Shown here: in pieces, positions 10,791-23,202 of the stretch
Position numbering within the stretch: the first letter of the stretch is position 1
Layout: each line of letters starts with the position of its first letter
Origin: Periplaneta americana
Taxonomy: Eukaryota; Arthropoda; Insecta; Blattodea; Blattidae
NCBI RefSeq assembly: GCF_040183065.1
Contig: NC_091125.1
Location: 129,177,121 to 129,241,120, forward strand
Length of the DNA: 64,000 nt
Direction: 5' to 3'
Notes under the pieces: model-generated
Databases searched by the model: none
What the model saw: the letters and a program-made list of their open reading frames with translations, nothing else
What the model was told of the DNA's origin: nothing
Program-made: the position numbers and the translations under genes

Positions 10791-11433
10791 GCGGTGGTGC
10801 CGGCGGCGGCGACAATGACGATGATGATGATTCGTGTGACTATGATGGAATGCTGATAGGAAAATGGGATATCCTGCAAAACCTACCAAGCACCGTCTTT
10901 ATTCACCACAAATTCTATTTTGACCGGCCGGGATTCCAACTGCTCCAGCTGGAAACGAAAGCGAAAAACATTAGTTGTATGCCTTCCAGGAGATATTTCA
11001 ACTTTACCACCCTGAAAGAAATCGGACTTGACGACTTATTCCCTACTTACTCATAGTCTTCAACGTCATACATCTAATAAAATGTTTCACGTTATTGTGA
11101 ATTACTGTTTGTAGGCCTATTATATTAATATTCAATATACTTACTTACTTATTTACTTACTTACTTGCTTACTTACTTACTGGCTTTTAAGGAACTCGGA
11201 GATTCATTGCCGCCCTCACATAAGCCCGCCATTGGTCCCTATCCTGAGCAAGATTAATCCAGTCTCTACCGTCATATCCCACCTCCCTCAAATCCATTTT
11301 AATATTATCCTCCCATCTACGTCTCCGCCTCCCCAAAGGCCTTTTACCCTCCGGCCTCCTAACTAACACTCTATATGCATTTCTGGATTCTCCCATACGT
11401 GCTACATGCACTCACCATCTCAAACGTCTGGAT

Positions 11434-11491
11434 TTCTTCTTCTTCTTCTTCTTCTTCTTCTTCTTCTTCTTCTTCTTCTTCTTCTTCTTCT
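11434..11491 (+). repeat. (TTC)n microsatellite
   Basis: The 3' tail of the inserted LINE, (GAA)n in LINE sense. Confidence 0.9.
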
Positions 11492-12218
11492 GCACTTCAA
11501 GGTATAGGCAAAATGCCTGTTCCGTCCTCACAGCATATCTCTCCATCTCTTCTTTGGTCGTCCCACGTCCCTCCTTCCAATCGGTCGGTATTGATACAGT
11601 AATTTTGGTAGTCTCGAATTGCTCATCTTATCTACGTGATATAACCAATTATTACGGTAGCTTTCAATTTGTTCGTTTATAGAAACTGTCTGCAATTCTG
11701 TTCTAATTTCTTCATTTTTAACTTTGTCCATTAGTGTGCAACCTTTGGTCCTCCTTAGAAAATACATTTCTGCACTTTGAATTTTTCTTTTTGTACCGTT
11801 CGAACTTACCCAGACTTCACTTCCATATAATAACGTTGAGACTGCCATTGTTTTGTAAAATTTCATTCTAGTTTCTTTTCTTGTTTTGTTTCTTAATGTC
11901 TTATGGATGGTGCTACATATCATCTTAAATCTGGACAATTTAATGTCTATGTCTTTTAGATTTCCTGAGTAGACACTCATTTCGCAACCTAAATATTTAT
12001 AATTGGACACCTGCTCCAAGGATTATTCATCAATTATAATTTTTGATCTTATTTGCATTTTTCCCAAGAAGGCCATTATTTTAGTTTTACTTTTCGAGAT
12101 TTTAAAGTTATAGTTCTTCGCTATCTGATTTAATATATGGAGAGAGTATTGTATCATTTTCGGTTTTCTATATTAAAACCACATCATCTGCATATAATAA
12201 AATATTTATTTTTCTTTC
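11436..12218 (-). mobile_element. LINE family B-like, 5'-truncated, inside LINE A
   Basis: The minus strand encodes INILLYADDVVLI, with the reverse-transcriptase catalytic YADD, then after a frame break VSNYKYLGCEMSVYSGNLKD, TLLYGSEVWV and GRRDVGRPKKRWRDML. The tail is (GAA)n. It is flanked by a duplicated AAATCCAGA (minus sense; 12219-12227 and 11427-11435). The host LINE reads through when the insert is removed (NIKSR joins RLRW). Confidence 0.88.
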
Positions 12219-12593
12219 TCTGGATTTAATGTTCCTAATTATGTCAGGTGAAGAATACAATGCGTGCAGTTCTATGTTGTGTAACTTTCTCCATTCTCCT
12301 GTAACTTCATCCCTCTTAGCCCCAAATATTTTCCTAAGCACCTTATTCTCAAACACCCTTAACCTCTGTTCCTCTCTCAAAGTGAGAGTCCAAGTTTCAC
12401 AACCATAAAGAACAACCGGTAATATAACTGTTTTATAAATTCTAACTTTCAGATTTTTTGACAGCAGAATGGATGATAAAAGCTTCTCAACCGAATAATA
12501 ACAGGCATTTCTCATATTTATTCTGTGTTTAATTTCCTCCCGAGTATCATTTATGTTTGTTGCTGTTGCTCCCAGGTATTAATATTCAATATA

Positions 12594-13195
12594 TCAATTT
12601 TAATGTTCGAAATATATTGGAAGGAAAATTACACACAAATGAAGGTCCTTTATATTTCTTTACATATATTATGACGAAAATTTGGTACTTTAATAAACAT
12701 TTTACATGAAATTTTATGAACGTTTGACCACAATAACATGACAGCCGATATTCAACACTGTTAACTCATTTCTATACCTTTTCACACGTATTAAAGACCT
12801 TTTGAAAGTGTTCATAAATAGTTATCGATTTTTCTACCATCTGATTCAAGCACCAGAGGCCATTGAGTCTCACGGAGACTATATATAGCTGTCTGTGGTG
12901 CAGGGATCTTGGTCGAGGAAAGAGGCGATAAATTTAATGTGCTTTCATCTCTACAAGGTTCTTTTGCTTACCGCAAATCTATGCTTCGAATCACCAGCAT
13001 ATGTCTATTATGTGTACAAATACATTTAAGGATTTTTGCCTTTAATCTTCCCTAGGCAATAGTCGGTTTTGAACCCCAAAGCTATTCGATCATAGAGGAC
13101 GGTATAGTAGGCTGTAGAAATACTATTGGTGCTGTGTAAGATATCAGCTTTAATTTCATACACATGTCCGTTTCCACATGACAAAATTAGATTGG
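12594..13195. other. No recognised gene
   Basis: AT-rich flanking DNA after the LINE. No domain or repeat was recognised. Confidence 0.35.
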
Positions 13196-13197
13196 CC

Positions 13198-13444
13198 AAG
13201 CGCAAGGAGTAACGGTTAGCCTGTCTGACCGTGAAACGAGCGGCTTGGGTTCAAATCCTGATTGGGACAGGTTACCTGGCTGAGGTTTTTTTTCCAGGAT
13301 TTTCCCCTCAACCTATTAAAAATTAATGCTGGATAACTTTCGGCGCTGCACCCTGGACTTATATCGCTGGCATTATAACCTTAAACTCATTCAGACGCTA
13401 GATAACCACAGCTGTTGATAAAGCGTCATAAAATAACCAATTAA
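13198..13444 (+). mobile_element. tRNA-derived SINE
   Basis: The head has GTAACGGTTAGCCTGTCTGA and the B-box-like GGGTTCAAATCCTG. The body runs GGCTGAGG...CCCCTCAACC to GTCATAAAATAACCA. The same family lies in reverse at 56138-56382 and, truncated, at 18672-18820. Confidence 0.75.
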
Positions 13445-13696
13445 AAAGTGAGATTTTCTCATAATAATGAGTCATATCAAATACCGGAATGTAAGTTGAG
13501 ATAACGTAACAGTTTATATACAGTTCTGTACTTACTAATTTTTTGTACAAAAAATAGAATATAACTTATCTAGAATCTCAGATTCTCATAAAAAAATTTT
13601 CCCTGTCTCTGAAGGTATTCTTAAATAATTATCCCACACTGACACTTTTTTAATTGCATCTTGGCTACAGATAAATTAAGGCAAATAAGTGCATGC

Positions 13697-13698
<2 letters not shown>

Positions 13699-13744
<46 letters not shown>
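13699..13744 (+). repeat. (ATT)n microsatellite, left of a hAT
   Basis: A trinucleotide run that continues at 14826-14864 after the inserted element. Confidence 0.9.
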
Positions 13745-13750
<6 letters not shown>

Positions 13751-14825
13751 TGTGGGGTTTAATCGATTAATCGCTCAATTTCTGTTGTAAGATTAATCGA
13801 TCAAAAATATTTAGTCGAATAATCGAATCGATTAAATTTAATCGGTTGTAGTTGATATTAATTATTATTTTGTTAATACAAACTCATACTAAAAATTCCG
13901 AAAATATTTCTCTCTTGGAAATTGCTTAGGCCTACTTAAAAGCACAATAGTACTGTTATTTTCTAACTGTAAACCAGGTAGCGTAGGGAAAATCTTTGCA
14001 CAAACATTTCAAAAAGAGATGGAGATATGAGGACAGTGACCCGGTCTACCTCTGTTGAAAGTCGAAATACAATGCTATATCCTTATTAAGTTTTATTGTT
14101 TTCCAAGAAAACTTCCGGGTTGTCAGCTCATCTTCCTAGCATATGAAATACATACTTTTCTGGGTTTCGTTCCCCTCATCCCTTATTTAATAGCCATGTC
14201 TACACTGTGTGCAAGTGAGAGCATAACTACCTTCTTCTCTTTCTAAAATCTGGTAATTCGATTACAATAGGGGCCAGTCTTCTGTTTCGACCTCAGTACT
14301 TTTGCAGTTGCAGTTTCTGTACTGAGTTTGTATTATGGAGGTTGTGTGTTTAGTTTGATAAAGAAAAAAAATCAGTTTTCTGTGGTTTGTGAAAAGTGTA
14401 AACTCCATTATGTCATATGAGAATTTGAGAGGTAAACTCGGTGAAACGTTTGGATTTAAATTGAGCGATCGTGGACGTGCTTGACAGAAAAACAGTTTTT
14501 TCGTGTTTAGTGATGCAGGAAACATTGTTACTAAACGTACAGCGGCATTTAATTTAGAGCATGTGAATGCACTCACTTGTTTAAAATCATGGATGAAGCG
14601 GTATTAACTAGGTGAGTCTTCATACTTTTTGTTATTTAGCCTATGTTTGTCTCAAAAATTCCCGGAGAAATTGACACGTTAAGTTATAAGCCTCATAATA
14701 AATATGTTAGTAAGTAATTAAAATAGTTGTTTTGTAATATAACGATACAATACATACAGATATCGATTAATCGATTAAATTTAAATAGTTAATCGATTAA
14801 ATATTTTGATCGATGAACAGCACTA
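13745..14825. mobile_element. hAT-like element inserted in (ATT)n
   Basis: The ends TAATGTTGTGGGG... and ...CATGAACAGCACTA-like inverse are followed by AATCGATTAATCG-rich subterminal repeats on both sides. ATTATTAT flanks both ends, consistent with an 8-bp TSD but not proof, because the target is a microsatellite. No intact transposase; ORF fragments at 14055 and 14262 are unrecognised. Confidence 0.55.

Positions 14826-14864
<39 letters not shown>
14826..14864 (+). repeat. (ATT)n microsatellite, right of the hAT
   Basis: A continuation of the 13699-13744 tract. Confidence 0.9.
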
Positions 14865-14866
<2 letters not shown>

Positions 14867-15295
14867 CATCAATCTGTTAATACATAATTATAAATTAAAT
14901 ACAGTTTCTTTAATCAGGGCTTTAGAAATTCATTTCCTATAGACAAGATATCACACAGTACTCGTAAGTTATCTTCTTCTTTCTTTCAAGGTTTAGTGTG
15001 TCAAGTCTGTCTGTCTGTCTTGAAGGCCTGAAGGACGATAATTTAGTGGTTGTTTTGAGATCCTTTTGTCTTGCATTCTCTGCTAATGGTTTATCCAGTC
15101 ATCTCTGTGTCGAGTTACCTACATTGAGGTAATTTTTTACTTCAGTGTTTGGAATTTGATACAGAAACCTACAGTCTTCCATTTAGGCAGTTCCTATTCT
15201 CCGGAGGTCTCGTTTATTCACTCTCATAAAGTAATGTTGGTACAGTCATCACACTGTAAAATTTAAGTTGTATAACCTTCCTCCCTTGACCTCTT

Positions 15296-15904
15296 ACAAG
15301 CAAGCATTCTGATGGGGACAGATAAAAAAGTTATTTTTTTTTCTTCCATCGTGTTAATAATGTCAAAACAAGTGCTTATACAAATTTTGGCCACTCGACC
15401 GCAATTACGAGGCCGTCCAGAAAGTTATTTTTCCTGGGGCCGTTTATAGGAAAGAAAAGCACAATTGCATGGAAAGGTTTATTGAAACAGATATAGCAAT
15501 TGTTGCACTATTTGTCAATATATCCCCCACTGGAACTGAGACATTTGTCATACCATGGGATCAATTTTTGTTTCTTTGTGTAGCAGAAGTCAGCCGCCTG
15601 GGATCGGAACCAGCGTTTGACAGCCGTCTGCACTTCTCTGTCGATCCCATGATATGACAAATTTCTTAATTGCGATGACAAATATGTTGAAAAATAGCTC
15701 AACAATTTCTGTGTCTGTTCCAATAAATTTTTCCAATGAAATTGTGTTTTCTTTCTGTTAACGGCCCCTGACGAAGTTATTTTTATGGCCCTTGTAATTG
15801 TGGTCGAGTGGAAAAATTTGTATAAGCACTTCTTTTGACTTTATTAACATGGTGAAAGAAAAAAATTAACTTTTTTATCTGCCCCATCAGAATGTTTGCT
15901 TGTT
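15296..15904 (-). mobile_element. Mariner-derived foldback element
   Basis: Arms of about 190 bp (ACAAGCAAGCATTCTGATGG...; inverse ...CCCCATCAGAATGTTTGCTT) enclose a minus-strand mariner transposase C-terminus: VQTAVKRWFRSQAADF and LIPWYDKCLSSSGGYIDK (family ending YDKCxxxxGDYVEK). The N-terminal and catalytic parts are missing. Confidence 0.7.
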
Positions 15905-15909
15905 AGATT

Positions 15910-18240
15910 ATTTCTTCTTAATATTTCGAATATTATTAGCATATGTTTAAATTTACTTCTTATTCTCTTTAAATGATGTTTGAGTTCCAATTAGTTAAAT
16001 ATAGTATCTATTAATTTTATTCAAAATAGATGACTTAATTTTATTAACACACGATACTTTACACTTTCTTCAGTGAATAAATTTCAGTTAGGCCTATCAG
16101 ATATTTCTACAATTAGACCTATGTAGATTCAAAATGTTTCGGTTCTTCCACAGCGTCGTAAACGCAAAAATAACCAATTTTTTTAAGTTACTTAGTAACT
16201 GTTACCATCAGGGAGGACAAAGGAAAGTTCCATTCGTTGGATTCATTTCCTTCAAGCCTGCTATCGCATTCACCTATTAGGTTCCCCTTTACCACACATT
16301 CCTTGATGATGGAGCTGATAAGTACCTCCGAAACGTTGGATGTTTCTGCTTTTATAACGTGGTGCAAAACCCAAAATTCTAGCACCACATTGAACACCAA
16401 AATTTCTTCTATTGTTAACAGATTTGAATGTTACGTATAGAGTATTTTTTTTATGAAAGTGGAGTAAAATTCTGTTTGCCGAATGATTAGAGTTTTATGC
16501 CGGAGATTCCGATTAAAATTCGGCTTGTCCAAGTGAAATTTAAAGTAGACAAATACTGTGTTTTGGAGAAGGTTTCCTCGAAGTCATGCTGTTTCTCCTG
16601 TTAGAATTCAAGCAGTTTTTCCACTCTTTGTCAGCATACTGGTTTTATGAGATCTACTACGCCCTCCATGGTACACTAGTAGCAATGCCGAAAACAGGGG
16701 AAAACAATACAGTACTTTCGGCCTGGTATTACTAAAGGGAGACCGTGTATTCCAGTCCTGGGCATAGAGGGTAAGCGAAAAGGAAAGGAGATACCTCTGT
16801 CTATGTCTTTTTCGCTTACACCGCTTTAGAAACAAACACGCAATAAGGCACTGCGCATCAGTGGTGGATTTTAGGCGACCAGCGAGAGCCGAAAGCTACA
16901 ATGCTTGCCTTATACAGGAACATCATTTTATTTTTACTTCAATTTTTATTGTACCTGAGTTTTTGAATGTACTTCACTCCCACCCCTTCTACTAAGGAAG
17001 TTCCAACTCCACACAGAACCAAGACCGCAGATAGTAAGCAGTACTGAGTTACTGAGTATAGTACGTTCCAGAAATATGTTCGCGTTTTCCAGTGACGAAA
17101 GAGCTTTCAATATTGAATCATATTTTCGCACAGGTACTGTCCGTTTGCCTACGTCGCATCCCGATTTCCCCCACCTGCTTCTGCTCGCCCCTCTGTAATA
17201 GCTGGGCTGTCTTAGCTCTTTTCTGAAAACATTAAGTTCTCTTAGGAATTGGACGTTTACGTAATATTATACAGCTGTTTAATTTAACTTAAATAAAAGG
17301 GCCTCGTTAAGTAATTAACTGACACGTGATTTCCTCCCTTTCTACAATCCTGCGGCATAACCACTTGGACGGACAGTAGATAGCACGTCTGAGTAATTTT
17401 ATATTTTCGGGTCGGGCAGAAGTGAAGATTGAATTCTCAGTACGTAGAGTAGGTACAGAATTATTTCAACATGAGTTACTAGTACGAAGGACGAAACTGG
17501 CAATTGGAATTAGATGCAATAGTCTATAGTGCGATAATATGCACAAAAGAACTGAGCCTGTATCGAAATGAACGGCCACCATTTTCAAAATTGTGTTTAA
17601 ATATTCATATTATGATTATTTTTCAATTTAACTTCTTTCTCTATATTGTACGCTAATGTGCTATAGACAGTATAATATACACTGCACAATGAATACGTTC
17701 GCATGGATAACTCACTTCGTGAGTAAAAACACTTATTCTTAATACAGTACTGTACTTTGATTGAAGAAAAACCTAATGAAAATTATCAAACTCAAAATCG
17801 CGATATTTCCTAGTTTACGTAAATGGATGAACTACTTTTCTTCCTTCCTATACCTAGTAGAGTGATTTGTGTTTTACGCCAGTATCATCGAACTCCAGTC
17901 TTGGAGGGGGGAGCAAGCGGTGTTTCCGATTCTCTAAAGATACAGACAGGTTAATATTAAAAATGTTAGTAAAAATAAAATGATGTCCCTGTACAATCCG
18001 TCACTCACAATGCTTGTCTTTCTGTCTACTAGTCTACTCGTCTACATAACTGTCTCTGCCGAGGAAAGTGGATTGGGGCGTTAAGGGCGTTAAGAGGTAG
18101 TCTGCAGTGACTCGATTGAGGTATTAGCACCCAAGCCTGCTATAGTCAATGTCAAAAGTTCAAATTATCGGTCATTAAGAAAATATTCGGTCAATTGTGT
18201 TCAGATATTCGAACTATTTAATTGTTTTCCTGTTTAATAG
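15910..18240. other. No recognised gene
   Basis: 2.3 kb of mixed AT-rich DNA. The small open frames on both strands (for example at 16237, 16608 and 16946) lack recognisable motifs. Confidence 0.35.
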
Positions 18241-18242
18241 CC

Positions 18243-18308
18243 ATCATCATCATCATCATCATCATCATAATCATCATCATAATCATCATCATCATCATCA
18301 TCATCATC
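18243..18308 (+). repeat. (CAT)n microsatellite
   Basis: A trinucleotide run with two AAT/TAAT interruptions. Confidence 0.95.
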
Positions 18309-18671
18309 TTTAAAAATTGGACTCTTTAACTTCCTCCGTCCTGGATTTTTAAATTCTGTAGAGTAAAGAGGAGTAGGTCTAATTTGAATAACTGGGAAAT
18401 ATAGATAATGCTAAGGTTTTGGCATCATCAAGACAAAATAGACATTTTTTTTATTTATGTTTGCTATTCATTATTGTGTATGATTAGGCCTGATTAATTA
18501 TTTGAAGGTAAATATCCAGTACTGAAGTAAAACTTTTTGAAAATAACATTTCCTATTTTATTTCGTAGGCCCTATTATCCATATTGTTCCACAATATATC
18601 CAAATTATCCCACATTTTCTATTGGTATACAACTTTGCGGGTAAATCGGATAGCTTTTTTTTTTAATTTAG

Positions 18672-18820
18672 TAGGTTATTTTACGACACTTTATCAACAT
18701 CTTAGATTACTTAGCGTGTGAATTAGATGAAGGTGATAATGGCTGTGAAATGAGTCCAGGGTCCAGCACCGATAGTTGCCCAACATTTGCTCATATTGGG
18801 TTGAGGAAAAAAAATCGGAT
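18672..18820 (-). mobile_element. SINE fragment
   Basis: Matches the 3' body of the SINE at 56138-56382 (GGTTATTTTACGACACTTTA, AAATGAGTCCAGGGTCCA, GGGTTGAGG). The tRNA head is missing. Confidence 0.65.
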
Positions 18821-19498
18821 AGCTGAATTGTGACTTCAGTTACAGTTATTTTCATTTTATAAAATTTCTATTGCTTCTTTAAATATGTAAATACAACCAT
18901 TCATATTAATATTAGCGATAATGTGAGTATATTTCAAGAAAAATGTTAAAATGTCTGAAATTCAAATTAGGTACCCCTCTTTACTCTAAACCACGGAGTG
19001 ACAGGCCATGAAGGGCCAGGACCGACCAGCCGACGGGATGTTGTACAGACTGTACAGAATTAAGAGAATAAAAATAAAAAAGACGCGCTTTTCACTCACT
19101 CCATGTTCTTTGTAAGCCTGGTATGTCGTTTGAACTTCGTCATTTTTTGTCAGAGTAAGTTAGAAAGATTCAAGAAGTATTTTTGAAAGATGTCGCACCA
19201 TAAACCACGGAACCTGTCAAGTAAATGCAAAAAAGCGTCGGAATATCCTAGTGAACATTTACTAATTTGTAATTAAAACACGGTATAATGATATTTTCTT
19301 GTGAGAGAGCCTCATTAAGTTGTGTGAAATTGCAGAAAACTTGTAGCTCATATTCAGAAAGAAACTAAATGATGCTATAGGTGCTCTACTCAAATGCAAT
19401 TAGAAGTTTTACAACTTCTTCCTTGTGACCTGGTTAGCATCTACGTCTGCATATAAAAGCGACGGTTATACAATATGTTATTAAAGTTCTGTGGTATA

Positions 19499-20383
19499 CA
19501 GCGTGTTAAAAAAGTAGCCAATATTTTAGGAGGTGCTAGTATACATCAAAACAAGAAAAAATGTCTAATAAACATGGGTCCTACAACACACACTTTCTGA
19601 GATCTGTACACTTGTTCATAGGAGGTGCTCAATGTAACGTCCATTCACGGCAGTGCATTCCTCTGCCCTTCGGCGTAAGCAATCACCCACTCTTTGAAAT
19701 TGACCTGGTTGTTCTTGATAACCAAAAGTCTAGGGGATTTAGATTTGAGGAACGAGTAGGCCAAGGTGTGGGGCCTCCCTAATCAACCCAGCGGTCCTGA
19801 AATGTCAGCGTCAGGTGTTCACGCTCATTGTGGAAAACATGTGCTGGTGTGCCATCATGCATGAACCACATTTGTAGTCTTTGCTGACATGGCACATACT
19901 CCAGCAATAAGAAAGTCCTGATAACGAGCCCCAGTTAATCACTGTGGTAGCACGTATGGCCCTTAATCTATCACCAAGAACGCCTGCCCATACGTTGATT
20001 GAGAATCGGTGCTGATGCCGTGTTTCTTCAACTGCATGGGAATTTTCATCAGCCCACACATGCTGATTACGAAAATTCACAACAACATCTCTGCTGAACC
20101 CCGCTCATATCCACAACCAAACTATTCTTCTCAGTATTCCTTGCGACGTACCAGTATTCCATGCCAGGGGTGTCAACTACGACATGATTATCTGGTAGCT
20201 GCTGTATTGTAGGGCAGAAAAACACATTGCCATAAATGGATGTCATATGAGCACCTCCTATGAACAAGTGTTCAAATCTCAGAAAGTATGTGTTGTAGAA
20301 CCCATGTTTATTAGGCATTATTTTCTTGCTTTGATGCATACTATCACCTCCTAAAATATTGGATACTCTTTTTTAACACCCTG
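19499..20383 (-). mobile_element. Tc1/IS630-like transposon, degenerate
   Basis: An 885-bp element with TIRs of about 170 bp (CAGCGTGTTAAAAAAGTAGC; inverse end ...TTTTTTAACACCCTG) between TA dinucleotides. The minus strand encodes NFRNQHVWADENSHAVEETR and HQHRFSINVWAGVLGDRL, typical of this transposase group, then GPTPWPTRSSNLNPLDFWLS. In that block the expected acidic residue of S-D-L-N-P appears as N. The N-terminal HTH is absent. Confidence 0.8.
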
Positions 20384-21075
20384 TAGATAAATTTGTTAAA
20401 AATAAGAGTTACCAGAGAAATGTGAAGTACAAACGGCACAAAATCTACAGTGTTCAGCATTCATATTGAGATAATTGTATTAGCTTTCGTTAAAGAATAT
20501 CATAGTGCATTCAAGCCACCACTGAAACTCGGCAGACATAGCCCATGTTTGTAAACACAGAATACACGATAACAACAGAATGCCGCATCCTCCCCTCTTC
20601 CAACTGCGGTTGCGCATCCCTGATCTAGAATATTAACGAAGTATAGTCACAGTCTAGTATATACAGTCACAAAGCTCAATAAATAGTAAATATGCATCCA
20701 TGGATAGTTGCTAACCACTTGGATCGCTACTATCGCCTCATTACAGACAATGCGAAATAGTACCGGCACAGTCTATTGTTCCTAGCAACCTCAACAACTC
20801 AAGCTTCGTGACTCTATATACTATACTGTGATATAGTACTTTACTATAAAACAATCTTATTACTAGACTTCGTTGAATTGCCACACGCAGCATGCAATCA
20901 GGTTGCCGATGTACGGTAGTATAGAGGAGGTGAGCGACCGCCCGGTCTCGTAGTAGCAGCAGTTCATGTTAAAAGTTGTGACCGGTCCAAATAGATAGAG
21001 CAGCTACAGCTAATGTATACCTATGTAAGCACTTGTTTTTGCATTACTATGGTTGGAGTAGTCAGAGTTTAACAT

Positions 21076-21312
21076 TTGTTCAGTGGAGACAAGAATTCAA
21101 TCAAACATACTACAATGAGGGTGCTGCTGTTCCAAACAATTGCTGCTGGAATACCCTTACCCCCGCAGCCAGTCTTCACCCGTTGGGGAATGTGGTTGGA
21201 TGCTGTTAATTATTATGCAGAACATTACGGAAAAATAATGGAGGTAATTCATGAATTGGATAGTACAGACAGTTCCGCTGTTGCAGCTGTAAAATCGTTG
21301 CTTTCTGATTAA
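21076..21312 (+). pseudogene. hAT/BED-type transposase C-terminal fragment
   Basis: An open frame containing IPLPPQPVFTRWGMWLDAVN YYAEHYGKIMEVI and LDSTDSSAVAAVKSLLSD. The P-x-TRWGTWL block with the following YYxEH is a recurrent part of insect hAT-like (DUF4371/zinc finger 862-like) proteins. Only about 80 residues remain, with no catalytic acid or dimerisation segment visible. Confidence 0.6.
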
Positions 21313-21417
21313 ATTTTAAGAGTTATATCTCACTATAAAATAATTGTGTATTTACATGTTTAGACATTTCCTACTTCAATGATCATTCATTATATTTCTT
21401 GAATGCAGGATACAGGT

Positions 21418-21423
21418 TTTATT
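21418..21423 (-). terminator. Candidate polyadenylation signal AATAAA of the beta-subunit gene
   Basis: This is the only AATAAA on the minus strand that I saw between the stop codon (22062) and the transposon fragment at 21076-21312. It would give a 3' UTR of about 640 bases. The hexamer is common by chance in AT-rich DNA, so this is only a candidate. Confidence 0.25.
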
Positions 21424-22061
21424 GTACCCGCAGTATACTGCTCAGTGTTTACATAGAGGCATTACTCCATCCTTGCACGCCCCCTTCTCATACAGTCTAT
21501 ACCGCGCGCACAGTAAACCTTGCGAATCTCGTGGCAATTCCACGAAGTCTACTTATTACTTTTGGAACAGACCTCTTATGTTGGAGTTGTCGTAAATGAA
21601 GACGAAGGAGGCGGTAACAATGAACAACATTAAATTAATTTTTCAGTCACAATGATACAGTTGTTACAAAACATCCAATTGTTGGCCAGTAAATTCCGAT
21701 CAATAATAATCATTAATGTACAAAAGTCTTTCTACAAAATTTGTGAACAGTAACGTTAATCACTTCCACTTCTGAAGGTAATCACTTGGTAGAAATACGT
21801 CATAGACTGTGAGTATTGTTAGTACTGGTTAAATAAGTGTTAATAAACCCAGCTGGAGTCACTGTCTCTCCGATAACAGCGAGTACTTGTAGGAACAAGT
21901 TGTTCTCGCTGAAATGAGGTCACACTCACACCACTTCGCTTGTCTGGCTCTCTCGTCCGGCTATGCCGCAGAATTTCTAGTTCAGAGAGCACATAACTGA
22001 TTTCCCAAGTATGTCCATCTTTACATGACACTCTGGTGGTTCAATCTCTTCATTGGACGAT

Positions 22062-22165
22062 TCAATCGATCATCAGCTGGAATTTCACGAAGCCTACTCC
22101 CTTTTCCTGGTCGTACTCGATGTTGGGAGCCCATAACCTGCATTCTACGCCGATGGCCACGCCAA
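22062..22165 (-). CDS. Na+/K+-ATPase beta, last coding exon
   Basis: The acceptor is ttttgcAG/TTGGC. Two bases complete a valine, followed by GVAIGVECRLWAPNIEYDQE and KGVGFVKFQLMID and a TGA stop. The sixth cysteine (VEC) closes the last disulfide by family analogy. The ending matches the family C-terminus (IECRAWAxNIxxDxxxxxGxVxFELMID). An overlapping longer open frame continues into the intron and is spurious. Confidence 0.95.
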
Positions 22166-22210
22166 CTGCAAAACAGACAAATGTGTGAAACATTGTCCAT
22201 CGTACATACC

Positions 22211-22278
<68 letters not shown>

Positions 22279-23164
22279 TGCTTTATTTTTTCTGGCATAG
22301 TTAAGGCCGTAAGGCATTCTCTTCCACTCAACCAACTAACTAGCTTACTGGCTTTTAAGGAACCCGGAGGTTCATTGCCGTCCTCACATAAACCCGCCAT
22401 TGGTCCCTATCATGAGCAAGATTAATCCATTCTCTATCATCATATCCCTCAAATCCATTTTAATATTATCTTCCCATCTACGTTCTCGGCCTCCCTAAAG
22501 GTCTTTTTCCCTCCGGCCTCCCAACTAACAATCTACGAGGGGGATCCAGGAAATAACGACCGTTCGCGCATACCCGCCGCACAGCTGACTCCCCTTCTTT
22601 GTTTGAAGGTCAACTGGCTTCCTTAACATGTGTTCTCATAATATTGTGAGTACTGATTGCAACAAGTCGCCATTGTGCATTTTGTGTTACTTCAAAATGA
22701 ACGACGTGATTGATAATCCCGCCGACTGTGAGGTGAGGAGTGTGATTCGATTTTTGAATGCCCGACATTTGAAACCTGCAGAAATTTACCGGCAATTGAA
22801 AGAAGTGTATGGTGATACTGTAATGAATGAAATAAATGTGAGAAAATGGTGCGAAATGTTCAACTCGAGAATTGCTGGATCAATTCGCTTAGCAAATCTT
22901 TGATCATCCGCCCTATAGTCCAGACCTTGCTCCTAGCGATTTTCACCTTTTCACTAAGCTGAAAGACTTTCTGGGTGGTACGCGTTTTGGAAGTGATGAA
23001 GAGTTGAAGAAGACAGTGAACACCTGGCTTAATGAACTGGCGGCAGAGGAGTATAACACGGGAATTCTAAAGCTAGTGAACAGATACGACAAATGTTTAA
23101 ATGTAGGTGGTGATTATGTAGAGAAGTAAAGGAAGCTTGAGTTATGTAACAGACTTTGTTTTTT

Positions 23165-23202
<38 letters not shown>

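Larger units (their letters stand above)
11140..12576 (-). mobile_element. LINE family A, 5'-truncated, with its 17-bp TSD
   Basis: A minus-strand non-LTR C-terminal region. It reads RINMRNACYYSVEKLLSSIL, VRIYKTVILPVVLYGCETWT, ...YSSPDIIRNIKSR, then after an inserted LINE, VARMGESRNAYRVLVRRPEG and WINLAQDRDQWRAYVRAAMN LRVP. It ends in an (AAGT)n tail at 11140-11180. TATTAATATTCAATATA is duplicated at 11123-11139 and 12577-12593, which fixes the boundaries. An insertion of LINE family B occupies 11436-12218. Confidence 0.9.

Noticed and set aside
10691-11056. Poly-glycine ORF of 121 codons
   Set aside because: It is produced by the (GGT)n microsatellite; the opposite strand gives poly-His and poly-Thr frames of equal length, and no domain follows.
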